The position numbers and the translations under genes were made by a program. A DNA stretch of 34,815 nucleotides from Acidobacteriota bacterium. Lineage in GTDB: Bacteria > Acidobacteriota > Vicinamibacteria > Vicinamibacterales > SCN-69-37. The stretch is from contig SYFT01000037.1 in the NCBI GenBank assembly GCA_005799825.1, forward strand, positions 1-34,815, in the 5' to 3' direction. This document shows positions 1 through 9,800 of the stretch, piece after piece. Under the pieces are notes generated by a model. The model did no database searches. It worked only from the letters and a program-made list of their open reading frames with translations, and was not told the origin of the DNA. How positions within the stretch are numbered: the first letter of the stretch is position 1; the number at the start of each line of letters is the position of its first letter.

Positions 1-745
1 ACCAGAAGAGGTGCTGGAACAGCACCGGGTCGCCCCCCACGCGCGGGTCAAAAATCGCAAACCCCAGCGCGCGCTCCGCGCCCACGAGCAGGATGGTGAT
101 GGCCACCACCGGCGTGCCCAGGATCATCACTAGGCTTGTGGCGTACATCGCCCAGAGGAACAGCGGCATCCGGAACCACGTGAGGCCGGGCGCCCGCATG
201 CGGTGCACGGTCACGATGAAATTGAAGCCGGTCAGAATGGACGAGAAGCCTGCGATGAACACGCCCAGCGCGGCCAGCGTCACGTTCGTGTTCGACGCCA
301 TCGAGCTGTAGGGCGTGTAGAACGTCCAGCCGGTGTCCACGCCGCCCATGAACACGGCGCCCAGCGTCAGGATCGCACCGATCAAGTACAGGTACCAGCT
401 CAGCAGGTTGATTCTGGGAAACGCCAGGTCCTTGGCGCCGCACATGATCGGCACCAGGAAGTTGCCGAGTGTGGCCGGGATCGACGGAATCAGGAAAAAA
501 AAGATCATCACGACGCCGTGCAGCGTGAAGACCTTGTTGTAGAGGTCAGAGGTGAACAGGTCTCCGGCGGGCGTCAACAGTTCCGCGCGGATACCGGCCG
601 CGAACAGGCCGCCGATCATGAAGAAGACTGTGATCGAGATCAGGTACAGGATCGCGATGCGTTTGTGGTCCTTGGTCAGCAACCACGACGCGATCCCGTG
701 GGGCGCGTCTAGATAACTGCCCGAATTGTTTCCAGCGTGAGTCAT
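1..745 (-). CDS. ctaD: Cytochrome c oxidase subunit I (N-terminal 248 residues, cut by window edge)
   Basis: This is the catalytic heme-copper subunit that reduces O2 and pumps protons in the inner membrane. The visible protein starts [15 protein letters not shown] at an ATG preceded by an AAGGA ribosome site 5 nt upstream. It has the family's first helices, including the [11 protein letters not shown] segment whose His ligates low-spin heme a. It runs off the window at [10 protein letters not shown], just before the conserved W-x-x-GHPEVY copper-B region, so the CuB/heme a3 ligands are not visible. It is the last visible gene of the act-SCO-cox operon, 15 nt after cox2. Family assignment is secure. 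The terminal oxidase subtype (aa3 or caa3) follows from the neighbouring subunit II, not from this fragment. Confidence 0.96.
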   Translation of the reverse strand, partial: MTHAGNNSGSYLDAPHGIASWLLTKDHKRIAILYLISITVFFMIGGLFAAGIRAELLTPAGDLFTSDLYNKVFTLHGVVMIFFFLIPSIPATLGNFLVPIMCGAKDLAFPRINLLSWYLYLIGAILTLGAVFMGGVDTGWTFYTPYSSMASNTNVTLAALGVFIAGFSSILTGFNFIVTVHRMRAPGLTWFRMPLFLWAMYATSLVMILGTPVVAITILLVGAERALGFAIFDPRVGGDPVLFQHLFW

Positions 746-760
746 AACGATCCTTGCGCC

Positions 761-1744
761 CTATTGCCCGCCCGGCTGGCCGGCCGCCGGAGCTCCGGCG
801 GCCGGGGTGGCCGCTGGCGTCTTCAGCGTCTTGATGTAGGCGATGAGCTGAAGCAAATTTTCTTCGCTCACGGTGCCCTGAAACGTCGGCATGATCGGCT
901 GGTAGCCCAGCACGATCTTCGCCTGCGGATTCATGATGGATTCACGCAGGTAGTTTTCATCCGCGACGACCTTGCGGCCGTCCATCAACTGCACGGAGGA
1001 CCCGAACACGCCCGCCAGTACGGGACCTCGGCCCGATGTGTCAGTCTTGTGGCATGTGATGCATGCGAGTTGGGTGAACAGACGCTCGCCGTTTTCAACC
1101 GCGGTGCCAGTGGTGCGGCCGCCTGCAAGCCACGCTTCGTAGTCGTGTTCCTCCATCGCGATGACCTGCCCAATCATGCCGGAGTGCTGGGTGCCGCAAT
1201 ATTCGGCGCAGAAGATCTGGTAGGTGCCCACCTTCGTCGCCTTGAACCACATCGTCGTCAGCTTGCCAGGCACGGCGTCCATCTTCACGCGGAACGCGGG
1301 GATGTAGTAGTCGTGCAGTACGTCCTCAGAACCCAGCGTGATGCGCACGTTGCGGTTAATGGGCACGTGGAGTTCGTTGATCTCGCGCACCCCTTCCGGG
1401 TGTTGCACTTTCCACATCCACTGCTTGCCGACCACGAACACTTCCATAGAGTCCGCCGGAGGACGCGCCAGACGGAAGTAGAGATCGGCGCCCCAGAAGA
1501 ACATCACCATCGCGAGGACGAAGGGGATGATCGTCCAGACCAGTTCTAGGACAATCGAGATGTGGATGTCTTGCCCCACATCGTCCGGATGGCGCCGCCG
1601 ATATTTAATGGCGAAGCACACCACCGCCGCCGACACCAGAATGGCGAAGAACGAGCTGACCGCCAGGATGAAGAAATACAGGAGGTCAACATCACTCGAG
1701 ATTGAGGACGCGGCCTCCGGGAACAGAGGAAAACTACTCTGCAT
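761..1744 (-). CDS. ctaC: Cytochrome c oxidase subunit II with fused cytochrome c domain
   Basis: This subunit accepts electrons from cytochrome c or directly from alternative complex III and passes them through CuA to subunit I. It is 327 aa. Two membrane helices lie at about residues 20-46 and 66-90, followed by a periplasmic cupredoxin domain. CuA ligands are visible: H144, then C179, E181, C183, H187 and M190 in CAEYCGTQHSGM. The aromatic QWMWK electron-entry patch is near residue 108. A C-terminal monoheme cytochrome c domain carries CITCH (C228-H232) and a later MPTF that can supply the axial Met, making this a caa3-type subunit. The tail is Ala/Pro/Gly-rich. The start ATG overlaps the SCO stop (TAATG), indicating translational coupling. 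Confidence 0.96.
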   Translation of the reverse strand: MQSSFPLFPEAASSISSDVDLLYFFILAVSSFFAILVSAAVVCFAIKYRRRHPDDVGQDIHISIVLELVWTIIPFVLAMVMFFWGADLYFRLARPPADSMEVFVVGKQWMWKVQHPEGVREINELHVPINRNVRITLGSEDVLHDYYIPAFRVKMDAVPGKLTTMWFKATKVGTYQIFCAEYCGTQHSGMIGQVIAMEEHDYEAWLAGGRTTGTAVENGERLFTQLACITCHKTDTSGRGPVLAGVFGSSVQLMDGRKVVADENYLRESIMNPQAKIVLGYQPIMPTFQGTVSEENLLQLIAYIKTLKTPAATPAAGAPAAGQPGGQ

Positions 1745-2628
1745 TACCGAGTACCCGTTGCGGTGGACGCCACCGCGCTGTTCTGCCGACGATCGCGCCG
1801 CAGGTGCACCACAAGAAAAGCCATCAGGCCGAGCAAGGTCAGCGCGCCGCCCAGACGCACGAACGTCATAATCGCCACGCTGTATTTGCCCGTGGCGGGG
1901 TCGTAGTGGAAACAGTAGAGCAGCGCCTGATCCACCAGCGTGCCAATCTGGCCTTCGCCGGCCGACACCATGGCAAACCGGAAGTCCATGGGCGCAAACT
2001 CGACGCCGTAGAGATACTTGGACACGTGGCCCTTCGGCGTCAGGACGGTGACGGCCGCTGGATGGGCGTACTGGTCAATCGCCTCGTCATAGGCGTAGCG
2101 GAAGCCGACGGCGTCGGCGAGTCTGTCGATCTCGGCCTGACGGCCGGTCAGGAAGTGGATGCCCGCGTCGCCGGTCGGCCGCTGGTAGTGCTTGAGGTAG
2201 CTGGCCTTCTTCGCCCGCGCCATGGCCGGCGTCTCGCCCGGATCAAAACTCACCACGATGATGTCGAAGTCGCGGCCGGCGTCGAGCTTCAGCGGTTCGA
2301 GCGACGAAAACAAGCCGTTGAGCACCTGCGTGCACAACATCGGGCACTCGTAATACACCAGCGCGAGCACGGCGGGACGCGCGCCGAAGTACTGGCTGAG
2401 CGTCACGTTCTTGCCGGCCTCGTCCACAAACGTCAGGTCCAGAGGTACAGGCGAATCAAGCTTCTGGTCGATGCGGACGTCGGCGAGGATCGGAAGCGGC
2501 GCCATGGCCGGCTGGCCTGGCGCGCTCGAACCTGGTGCTGAACGCTGAGCGGCCGGCGACACCACGGCGGCCACGGCCAGCACGGCCGTCACACACGCCA
2601 GGCGCAATCCCCGGGGGTTGGTCATCAC
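1744..2628 (-). CDS. SCO1/SenC/PrrC-family copper chaperone for CuA assembly
   Basis: SCO proteins are membrane-anchored thioredoxin-fold proteins that deliver copper to, or reduce, the CuA site of oxidase subunit II. This 294-aa protein has an N-terminal signal segment (about 8-28) and the copper-binding CPMLC motif (C95, C99) after LALVYYE. The distal metal-ligand His is in QYAHPAAVTVL (H189). A C-terminal helix (about 262-280) is followed by basic residues; this extra C-terminal anchor differs from the minimal SCO1 layout. It lies directly upstream of its expected client cox2. Its start overlaps the stop of the preceding small membrane protein gene (ATGA). Confidence 0.93.
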   Translation of the reverse strand: MMTNPRGLRLACVTAVLAVAAVVSPAAQRSAPGSSAPGQPAMAPLPILADVRIDQKLDSPVPLDLTFVDEAGKNVTLSQYFGARPAVLALVYYECPMLCTQVLNGLFSSLEPLKLDAGRDFDIIVVSFDPGETPAMARAKKASYLKHYQRPTGDAGIHFLTGRQAEIDRLADAVGFRYAYDEAIDQYAHPAAVTVLTPKGHVSKYLYGVEFAPMDFRFAMVSAGEGQIGTLVDQALLYCFHYDPATGKYSVAIMTFVRLGGALTLLGLMAFLVVHLRRDRRQNSAVASTATGTR

Positions 2629-3053
2629 CGGGACTCCCGCGCGGCAATGCCGCGCTCAAGGAGCAGGGCCTTCGCACGATCGATGGGCAACCGCACGGTA
2701 CCGGCGTTCTGGTCCACCCAGCCGTACGTGGTCAAGATTTCTTCTTCATGAGATCGGAATTTCTGCAGGTTGAGGGGTTCGTTGACGAGCAGGCTCGGCA
2801 CGGGGGCCGTGCTGCCGCCCACCACTCGGCCGTCTACGATCGTCGGCCGCACCGGCGCGGCCGCGAGCGGCGCACGCGTGGCATCATTGGCCACGGCACG
2901 CGATTCCATCCACTTGAAGATCCCGACGACCAGCGCGTAGCAGAACAGCGTGATGATTGTCAGGATGATCACCGACCACGCGAGGCCCTTGTACGAGATG
3001 CCGTCGCCTTCGGTCCGCACGTCCTCGGGGTGGAGGTGATTAATGTCCTTCAC
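2625..3053 (-). CDS. Small single-helix membrane protein of the ACIII-oxidase operon
   Basis: The protein is 142 aa and I do not recognise a named family. It has a short charged N-terminus, one strong membrane helix (about residues 25-46, SVIILTIITLFCYALVVGIF) and a soluble, Pro/Val-rich tail. The tail ends in EEEILTTYGWVDQNAGTVRLPIDRAKALLLERG, a pattern seen in small proteins beside act genes. The start is a GTG inside the end of actF (14-nt overlap), and its stop overlaps the SCO start. The location and topology suggest an accessory subunit or assembly factor of alternative complex III or the oxidase. Some purified ACIII complexes contain additional one-helix subunits, but equivalence is only a guess here. 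Confidence 0.8.
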   Translation of the reverse strand: MKDINHLHPEDVRTEGDGISYKGLAWSVIILTIITLFCYALVVGIFKWMESRAVANDATRAPLAAAPVRPTIVDGRVVGGSTAPVPSLLVNEPLNLQKFRSHEEEILTTYGWVDQNAGTVRLPIDRAKALLLERGIAARESR

Positions 3054-4248
3054 TGATCACAGACTCCTTAAAATATGGGTCGTGGGCGGGGACCAGGGCA
3101 CGGCTGCCCAGGTTCCTATAGAAGAGGAATATCCAGGGCAGTGACATGCCAGCCACCATCGCAAAATCGAGCCAGTGTCCCGTAGATTCGTGCCGGAAGA
3201 CCGGACCGATGGTCCACACCAGGTCCACCACCCGCATGAACAGAATGAACAGCGCGACGTACGACAATGTGCGGCCGTGCCGCTTCAGGTCTCGCGAGAG
3301 CAGCAATACAAAAGGCGCCACAAAATGGCCGACCAGGACAAAGACCGCCCAGGGACCCCAGTGGCCGCGCAGACGCTCGATATACCAGGGAATTTCTTCG
3401 GGCAGGTTGGCCGACCAGATGATGAGCAACTGCGACACGTTGAAATACGCCCATAACATGACGAAGGCCAGCATCAACTTGCCGTAATCATGAAACCGCT
3501 CGGCGTTTGTCACGTCGGAAATCGGCTTCGTGTGTGACAGCGCCTGCAGTGTCAGAATCGTGAACGCGAGGGTCGCCAGGCCCTGCCCACCGACGGTCAA
3601 CACGCCGAAGATCGTCGAGTAGAAGTGCGGGTCGAGCGACATCACCCAGTCCACGCTCATGAATGTGACAGACAACATGAACAGGACCAGGCCCGGGCCC
3701 GACAATACGCGGAAGCGCCGGTCCATGCGTCCGGGCCCGAGCGGCGCCGATTCATCCTGCGCATTCGACCACTTACTCAACGTAAACGCCAGGGCCATCC
3801 AGACCGCGAAATACAACACGGCGCGGACATAGAAGAAGTTGACGTTCAGATACGCCTGCTTCGACACCAGGATGGCGTCGTTCGCGGCCTCAGGGCGCGC
3901 CCAGAGGTACAACGTCTGGAGGTTCATCGCGATGGGCAGGAACAACACGGCCATCAGCGGCAGCGTTCGTGTGGCCGCCTCGAAGATGCGCCGCCCCACC
4001 AGACCCCACGCACCGCCGCTCAGGTGCTGGATCATCAGCAGGGCCAGCGACCCCAGCGTGAGCCCGAGCCAGAACATGTACGCAATGAGGTACGACTGGA
4101 GGAACTGCGAACGATCCACCATAAAAAAGCCAGTCGCGCAGGCAGCGGCGCCGACGCCGCCGAACAGCAACGCCCGGGAGCTCAGCCGGCTGAGGTCGGC
4201 GGTGGGACGCTCTTTAAGCATCTGCGCCTGGGTCAACTCGCTTGTCAT
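3040..4248 (-). CDS. actF: Alternative complex III subunit ActF (NrfD/PsrC-like membrane subunit)
   Basis: ActF is the second large quinone-side membrane subunit of ACIII, the quinol:electron-acceptor oxidoreductase that replaces cytochrome bc1. It is 402 aa with about ten hydrophobic helices, first visible around residues 28-48 and 58-80. Family features include the long SKWSNAQDE loop, an SVTFMSVDWVMSLDPHFYSTIFG segment, and RLRGHWGPWAVFVLVGHFVAPFVLLLSRDLKR. The latter is typical of ActF rather than ActC. It overlaps actE (ATGA) upstream and the small membrane protein gene downstream, so it is co-translated with the complex. Confidence 0.93.
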   Translation of the reverse strand: MTSELTQAQMLKERPTADLSRLSSRALLFGGVGAAACATGFFMVDRSQFLQSYLIAYMFWLGLTLGSLALLMIQHLSGGAWGLVGRRIFEAATRTLPLMAVLFLPIAMNLQTLYLWARPEAANDAILVSKQAYLNVNFFYVRAVLYFAVWMALAFTLSKWSNAQDESAPLGPGRMDRRFRVLSGPGLVLFMLSVTFMSVDWVMSLDPHFYSTIFGVLTVGGQGLATLAFTILTLQALSHTKPISDVTNAERFHDYGKLMLAFVMLWAYFNVSQLLIIWSANLPEEIPWYIERLRGHWGPWAVFVLVGHFVAPFVLLLSRDLKRHGRTLSYVALFILFMRVVDLVWTIGPVFRHESTGHWLDFAMVAGMSLPWIFLFYRNLGSRALVPAHDPYFKESVISEGH

Positions 4249-4850
4249 CGATGAATCTCCACGGGAGCCTTGGCCGCCGGCTGCCCCTTCAGCAATTGCG
4301 CAAGGGCGTCGGCCGGCATATCGGCCGTAGTCGCCGTGCGGCTCAGCTGCAGTGCGCGCACATACGCGATGATTCTCCAGCGGTCTTCCACAGGAATCTG
4401 CGTCCGATAGTCGGGCATCACGCCAAACCCGTTTGCGATGACGTCGTAGAAGTAGCCCACCGGCGCCACCTTGAGGCGATCGATGTGTATGGACTGCGCC
4501 TGGCGGTATCCGCGCTGCACCACCATGCCGTTGCCCTCACCCGTGCGGCCGTGGCAGGGCGCACAAAAGACGTTGTAGCGATCCTGGCCGCGGTCCAGCT
4601 CCGCATGCGTAATGGCGAATGGAAACGCTGTCACCGGCAGGCCGTCCGGCCCCTTGCCCGTATGCAGGAACGCATCGTCGTTCAGCTGGCCGCGGGGAAC
4701 TGCGCCAGGCATGAGCGGCCGGGCCGAACTGCCGTTGGAGAACAGGTTCGACGCCTCGAGCGGGTCGTAGCGCGGCGCGTCGTGCATGTCCTGACGGCAG
4801 CCGGCGGCGGCCAACAACAGCATGCCGAGCGCAGCGGTCCAGCGCCCCAT
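4245..4850 (-). CDS. actE: Alternative complex III subunit ActE, monoheme cytochrome c lipoprotein
   Basis: This is a periplasmic cytochrome c of ACIII, likely an electron exit towards the oxidase. I place the start at 4850 (MGRWTAALGMLLLAAAGC), giving 201 aa. That start yields a proper lipoprotein signal with the lipobox LAAAGC, and a longer reading from 5048 would run deep into actD. One heme site, CAPCH, sits in DRYNVFCAPCHGRTGEGNG, with a later GVMPDY that can provide the axial Met, followed by IPVEDRWRIIAYVRALQLS, a typical class I cytochrome c ending. ActE is known to be lipid-anchored in characterised complexes, which agrees with the lipobox. It lies 16 nt after actD. Confidence 0.93.
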   Translation of the reverse strand: MGRWTAALGMLLLAAAGCRQDMHDAPRYDPLEASNLFSNGSSARPLMPGAVPRGQLNDDAFLHTGKGPDGLPVTAFPFAITHAELDRGQDRYNVFCAPCHGRTGEGNGMVVQRGYRQAQSIHIDRLKVAPVGYFYDVIANGFGVMPDYRTQIPVEDRWRIIAYVRALQLSRTATTADMPADALAQLLKGQPAAKAPVEIHR

Positions 4851-4866
4851 GAATCTCTTTCTCGAC

Positions 4867-5418
4867 TTAGTGATCAACGGGCACCACCTCACGCGGGTGC
4901 AGGCTCGCCAGGAATGCGGCGGTCTGCCCTGCGTCGAACTTCGGGTCTGTGGCTTCGATGGCGAGGAAAAACGCCGACGAGCTGGCCATTGAAAAACGGG
5001 CGGCATTAAACACCGGATGGTAGGGCTGCGGCAGCCCGTTGAGCACAATCATCGAAATGCCAGCGGAAAACGCCGCGAACAGGATGGTCAGCTCGAAGGT
5101 CACTGGAATAAATGACACCCACGAATGGAGCGGCCGCCCGCCGATGTCCAGCGGATAGGCAATCACCGACGTCCAGTACTGCAGGCCATAGCCGGCGAAC
5201 ATGCCGGCGATGCCTCCGGCCAGCACAAACGGCGCGACTTTGCGTTCCTTCATGCCGAGCGCTTCAGCCAAGCCGTGAATGGGCATGGGCGAGTACGCGT
5301 CTGTGCGCGTGTAGCCCGCGTTGCGCACCTTGTGCGCGGCATCAAGCAGAGCCTGAGCCGAGTCGAACTCGGCCATCAGGCCGTGAAGGGGTGATTCGAT
5401 CGTTGCCTGCCGGGCCAT
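4867..5418 (-). CDS. actD: Alternative complex III subunit ActD (DUF3341)
   Basis: ActD is a small membrane subunit that packs against the core of ACIII; it carries no cofactor. This 183-aa protein shows the family order. A cytoplasmic ferredoxin-like N-terminal domain (LHGLMAEFDSAQALLDAAHKVRNAGYTRTDAYSPMPIHGL) is followed by two helices (about 82-105 and 128-150). Between them lies the conserved loop YPLDIGGRPLHSWVSFIPVTFELTILF. It ends with the usual soluble tail (HPVFNAARFSMASSSAFFLAIEATDPKFD). The start ATG overlaps the actC stop by one base. Confidence 0.95.
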   Translation of the reverse strand: MARQATIESPLHGLMAEFDSAQALLDAAHKVRNAGYTRTDAYSPMPIHGLAEALGMKERKVAPFVLAGGIAGMFAGYGLQYWTSVIAYPLDIGGRPLHSWVSFIPVTFELTILFAAFSAGISMIVLNGLPQPYHPVFNAARFSMASSSAFFLAIEATDPKFDAGQTAAFLASLHPREVVPVDH

Positions 5419-6821
5419 CAGTGCGACTCCCCCTCTGGCTTCGACTTTGTGGCGGCTTCAGGCAGCAACGTGCGCATTTCGAAAATCGAGATCATCGGCA
5501 GGATTCGCACGAACAGGAACATGAGCGTGGTGAACAACCCGATGGTGCCGAAAAAGGTCATAAAGTCCCACCGCGTCGGGCTGTAGATCGCCCACGACGC
5601 CGGCAGGAAGTCCTGGCTGAGGCTGGTCACAATAATGACAAAGCGCTCAAGCCACATGCCGACGTTCACGAACATCGCCACTGTGAAGAGCACCGTGATG
5701 TTGCGTCGAAATTTCTTGATCCAGAGCAGTTGCGGCACGAGGAAGTTACAGACTAGCAGCGTCGGGTACGCCCATGGGTAATACCCGTCGAATATGCGCA
5801 GACGCAACATCTCTCGTTCGTAGAGGCTGCCGCTGTACCAGCCGAAGAACGCTTCGCACACATAGCCGTAGACCACGATCAGGCCGGTCACCAGAGTGAC
5901 CTTGGCCATGTTCTCGAGGTGACGCATGGTGATGAAATCGTGGAGCTTATAGATCGCCCGCAGTGGAATGGCGAGCGTGAGCACCATCGCAAAGCCGGCA
6001 TACACGGCGCCCGCAACGAAGTACGGCGGAAAGATGGTGGCGTGCCACCCCGGCAGGTTCGATACGGCGAAGTCGAAGCTCACCACAGTGTGCACAGACA
6101 GCACCAGTGGCGTTGAGAGACCGGCGAGGATGAGGTACGCGGTCTCATAGCGATACCAGTGACGCGCAGACCCGCGCCAGCCCATGGCCAGTACCCCGTA
6201 GATTTTCTTGACGATTGGCTTCGCGGCCTTGTCGCGAAAGGTCGCAAGGTCGGGAATCAGGCCGATGTACCAGAACAAGAGCGAGACCGATCCGTATGTG
6301 GAGACGGCAAACACATCCCAGATCAGCGGACTGCGGAAATTCGGCCAGAGCCCCATCACGTTCGGGTACGGCAGTAGCCAGTACACGGCCAGCCACGGAC
6401 GACCGGTGTGGAAGAGGGGGAAGAGTAGGGCGCACGCCACGGCGAACAGCGTCATCGCTTCCGCGAAGCGGTTGATTGAGGTGCGCCAGTCCTGCTTGAA
6501 GAGGAGAAGGATCGCTGAAATCAGGGTGCCGGCGTGACCGATACCAATCCACCAGACGAAGTTGATGATGTCAAAGGCCCAACCGACCGGGATGTTGTTA
6601 CCCCAGATGCCGATGCCTTTCACCAGCAGGTATCCGAGCGACATCATCAGGCCCATCAGCAGCGTAAACCCGACAGCCATGAACGCGAACCATGCGGCGG
6701 GCGTGTTCTTTGTCAGGACGAGCGCGGTCAGCTTGTCCGTGATGCTGGCGTAGCTATAGCCGGGTGTGATGATCGGCAAGGCACCGAGCGGGTCTTGCGT
6801 GTCCTTCTGGCTGACGTCCAC
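5418..6821 (-). CDS. actC: Alternative complex III subunit ActC (NrfD/PsrC-family quinol-binding subunit)
   Basis: ActC is the ten-helix membrane subunit thought to bind menaquinol and hand electrons to the ActB iron-sulfur chain. At 467 aa it has the expected size. Diagnostic stretches are the first helix WFAFMAVGFTLLMGLMMSLGYLLVKG, the VGWAFDIINFVWWIGIGHAGTLISAILLL segment with a conserved His, FHTGRPWLAVYWLLPYPN, and SVHTVVSFDFAVSNLPGWHATIFPPYFVAGAVYAGFA. The latter region carries His and aromatic residues typical of the quinone side. The Glu-rich C-terminal tail is cytoplasmic. It sits between actB (24 nt away) and actD (overlap). Confidence 0.96.
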   Translation of the reverse strand: MDVSQKDTQDPLGALPIITPGYSYASITDKLTALVLTKNTPAAWFAFMAVGFTLLMGLMMSLGYLLVKGIGIWGNNIPVGWAFDIINFVWWIGIGHAGTLISAILLLFKQDWRTSINRFAEAMTLFAVACALLFPLFHTGRPWLAVYWLLPYPNVMGLWPNFRSPLIWDVFAVSTYGSVSLLFWYIGLIPDLATFRDKAAKPIVKKIYGVLAMGWRGSARHWYRYETAYLILAGLSTPLVLSVHTVVSFDFAVSNLPGWHATIFPPYFVAGAVYAGFAMVLTLAIPLRAIYKLHDFITMRHLENMAKVTLVTGLIVVYGYVCEAFFGWYSGSLYEREMLRLRIFDGYYPWAYPTLLVCNFLVPQLLWIKKFRRNITVLFTVAMFVNVGMWLERFVIIVTSLSQDFLPASWAIYSPTRWDFMTFFGTIGLFTTLMFLFVRILPMISIFEMRTLLPEAATKSKPEGESH

Positions 6822-6845
6822 CGACTCTCTCCGTTCGCGCGGTCC

Positions 6846-9800
6846 CTAATGACCGGAATTCTTGGTACCGGCCGACGTCTCGCTCGGAAGCGCCGGGTTC
6901 GGATTGCGTACCACTGCCAGATAGGTCGTCCTCGGACGGCTCCCCAGATCCTCAAGGAGTCCGTAGTTGCGATCCTGCGCGGCCAGTTTCGACACCTGGC
7001 TGTCGGGCATGTTCAGATCGCCAAAAACAATGGCCTCGGCCGGACACGCCTGCTGGCATGCCGTCTGGATCTCGCCGTCGGCGATCGGCCGTTCAGCCGT
7101 CTTTGCATCGATGCGCGCGTGATTGATGCGCTGCACGCAATACGTGCACTTTTCCATCACGCCGCGGCTGCGGATCGTCACGTCGGGGTTGCGCTGCGCC
7201 TTCAACTCCGGCGTCGTGAAGTCGGAGTAGAGCATGAAGTTGAAGCGGCGCACCTTGTACGGGCAGTTGTTCGAGCAATAGCGCGTACCGACACAGCGGT
7301 TGTAGACCATATCGTTCAGGCCTTCATCGCTATGCACCGTGGCCGCCACCGGGCACACCACTTCGCAGGGCGCGTTCTCACACTGCTGACACGGCAATGG
7401 CTGGTGATACGTGCCCGTCGGCGACGCGGGGTCGCCCTCGAAGTACGTATCGAGGCGGAGCCAATGCATCTCGCGGCTGCGCTTGACCTGATCCTTGCCC
7501 ACAACGGGAATGTTGTTCTCGGCCACACAGGCGGCAATACACACGCCGCACCCGGTGCAGGCGTTCAGATCGATCGCCATACCCCATTTGTTGCCGTTGT
7601 ATTCGCGCGGCGGATACAGCGACAGGTCGGGGTCGGGCGTGTGGCCCATGTGTTTGACGATCGTCGGATCGGCCTGGTAGGCCGCCGCGTCAACGATGCG
7701 GACCGGGTTGCGGCCCTCCATCGCGAAATGCGACTGGGTGGACGCAAGCGTATGTGTCTCGCCCGTGCGCACAAACGATGCACCCTCGGTGAACCACGGC
7801 GCCTGAGCCGTGCGAATCACAAACGGGTCGGCTCCAATGTTCGAGCCCACGCGGCCGGCCTTGCGGCGTCCGTATCCGAAATGTACGACCAGCACATCGT
7901 CAGCCGTGCCGGGCATCACCCAAACGGGCATCTTGACCGTGCGCCCGTGGCTGGTGATTTCGATGACGTCTTCGTTCTTGAGGTGGTTCGCTTCAGCCGT
8001 GGTGTAGCTGACGTACACGACGTTGTCCCACGTCAGCCTGGAGATCGGCTTGGGCAGTTCCTGCAGCCAGCCGTTGTTGGCGTACCGGCCATCGAGCACA
8101 GTCGGATCGGGCCGGAACACAAGCTCGAGACCCGTGGCAGACACGGCGGCCTCTTCGAACGAGGAATTGGCCGGGGCTGCCGGCAGCGTGGCGCCTTCGC
8201 GCATCAGCGAGGTGCTGGCGACGAACCCGTCGTGCAGCGCTGCGCGCCAGAACGCGTCAACCGTGCCGAAGGGGGGACCGCTCGCATCAATCAAGCCGCC
8301 CGTGGCAAACGCCCGAGTCCAGTAATCCTTCACTAGTTCCACTGGCGTTCGGCCGGGGGTACCATTGAGCGCCGAGAGCAGTTCCACCGCCTGACGGCCG
8401 TCGTAAAGCGGCGCAATCAGCGGTTGCTGAAAAGTGATGGTGCCGTCAAACGCGCGCGCATCGCCCCACGACTCGAGGAAGTGGGCTTCGGGCACGTGCC
8501 AATCGCACAGGTCCGCGGTCTCGTCGTAATACAGACCCAGGTGGATGCGCGTACCGACCTTGGCGAGCGCGTCTGAAAATCCGATGTCCCCAGGCGCCGT
8601 GAACACGGGGTTGCCGCCCAGAATCAGCAGCACGTCCACCTTGCTCGCGTTCATGTCGGCCACAAGTGCCGACAGTGAGGCCGCGCCATCGGCCGGCGTG
8701 GCGGCGACCGGAGCGGTGTAGACGACGGTGGTGCCCACGTTGCCGAGGGCCTCGTTCATGGCGCGGGCCAGCGCGTGCACCGACGCGGGCTGATGGGGTC
8801 CGGCCACCACCAAAGAGCGGCCGCGGTGATCCATCAGGTCTTTGGCCAGGACCGGCAGCACCTTCTGCACGGGTGCGCTGAGCGTGCCCGATGCCGGAGC
8901 GGCCACGCCCAGCGCGCTCGCCAGCGCAGCGGCGATGCTATGCACGTCGCGCGCCTTCACGGCCAGGCGATGGGCCGCCTTGGTGCCGGTCAGGGTGGGG
9001 ACGGGCTCAACGACGTACAGGCGGTTCTGCTGGTCCTTGGGCGTACCGATGCGGCGGCGCGACGAAAAGTCTTTGGTGTAGCGCACCGAGGCCGGGCCGA
9101 AGCCGAGGAAGTCGGCGTCGAGCGACACCACGACGTCGGCGTTTTTGAACTGATACAGCGGCATCGCGGTGGGTGCGCCACCCTGCACGGTGCCGTATAC
9201 GGCATCCCACTGGTGCCACTTCGCGCCAGGCATCGCGGTCAATAGCGTCTGAAGCTGCTCGACCAGCGTGGGCGAGGTGAGCGGTTCAGTGAGGATGCGC
9301 AGGCCGGCGCCCGAGAGCGCTTTTTGCGTATTGAGCACCGCCTGAAGAGCCGTCGTGAAGCCGGCCCAGGTCTTGGTGTCGCCGCGATATCGCAGCGTGC
9401 GCGACCGGTCGGGATCGTAAAGACCGAGCACAGCGGCCTGGCCAAAAATGTCTGTCGCGCCCAGGCTGGCCGGGTGCTGCGGATTACCCTCGAGCTTGGT
9501 AGGACGGCCCAGGTGGTTCTCGGCCAGCAGCGGCATGCCGAAACCGCCGGCGGTCATCGACGTGGCGAAGAAGATCGGCCGGCCGGGAATCACTTCCTCG
9601 GGCTGGCGGACGTAAGGAACGATCAGCTCTTCGGGCTGCCGGGTGCAGGCGCTGACGCCGGCGAGCGCGAGCGACGCGCCCATTAATTTCAAGAACTGTC
9701 GCCGGCCAGCGGGGTCGTTGAACTCGGAGGCCTGCGAGGGAAACTCCCTAGCAACAAAGTCCTGGAACTCTTCCGTGTTGGCCAGCTCGTCGAGGCTGCG

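Noticed and set aside
737-1549. 270-codon plus-strand frame across the cox2 gene
   Set aside because: It is antisense to a protein with intact CuA and heme motifs; no ribosome site or family resemblance.
4851-5048. Upstream extension of actE to 5048
   Set aside because: It would overlap actD by about 180 nt, and the added residues are Arg/Ser/Pro-rich without meaning. The start at 4850 gives a lipoprotein signal.
6534-8336. 600-codon open frame on the plus strand
   Set aside because: It lies antisense to actC/actB, whose proteins have clear cofactor motifs. Its translation is rich in Arg, His, Ala and Val with no domain, a typical GC-rich shadow frame.
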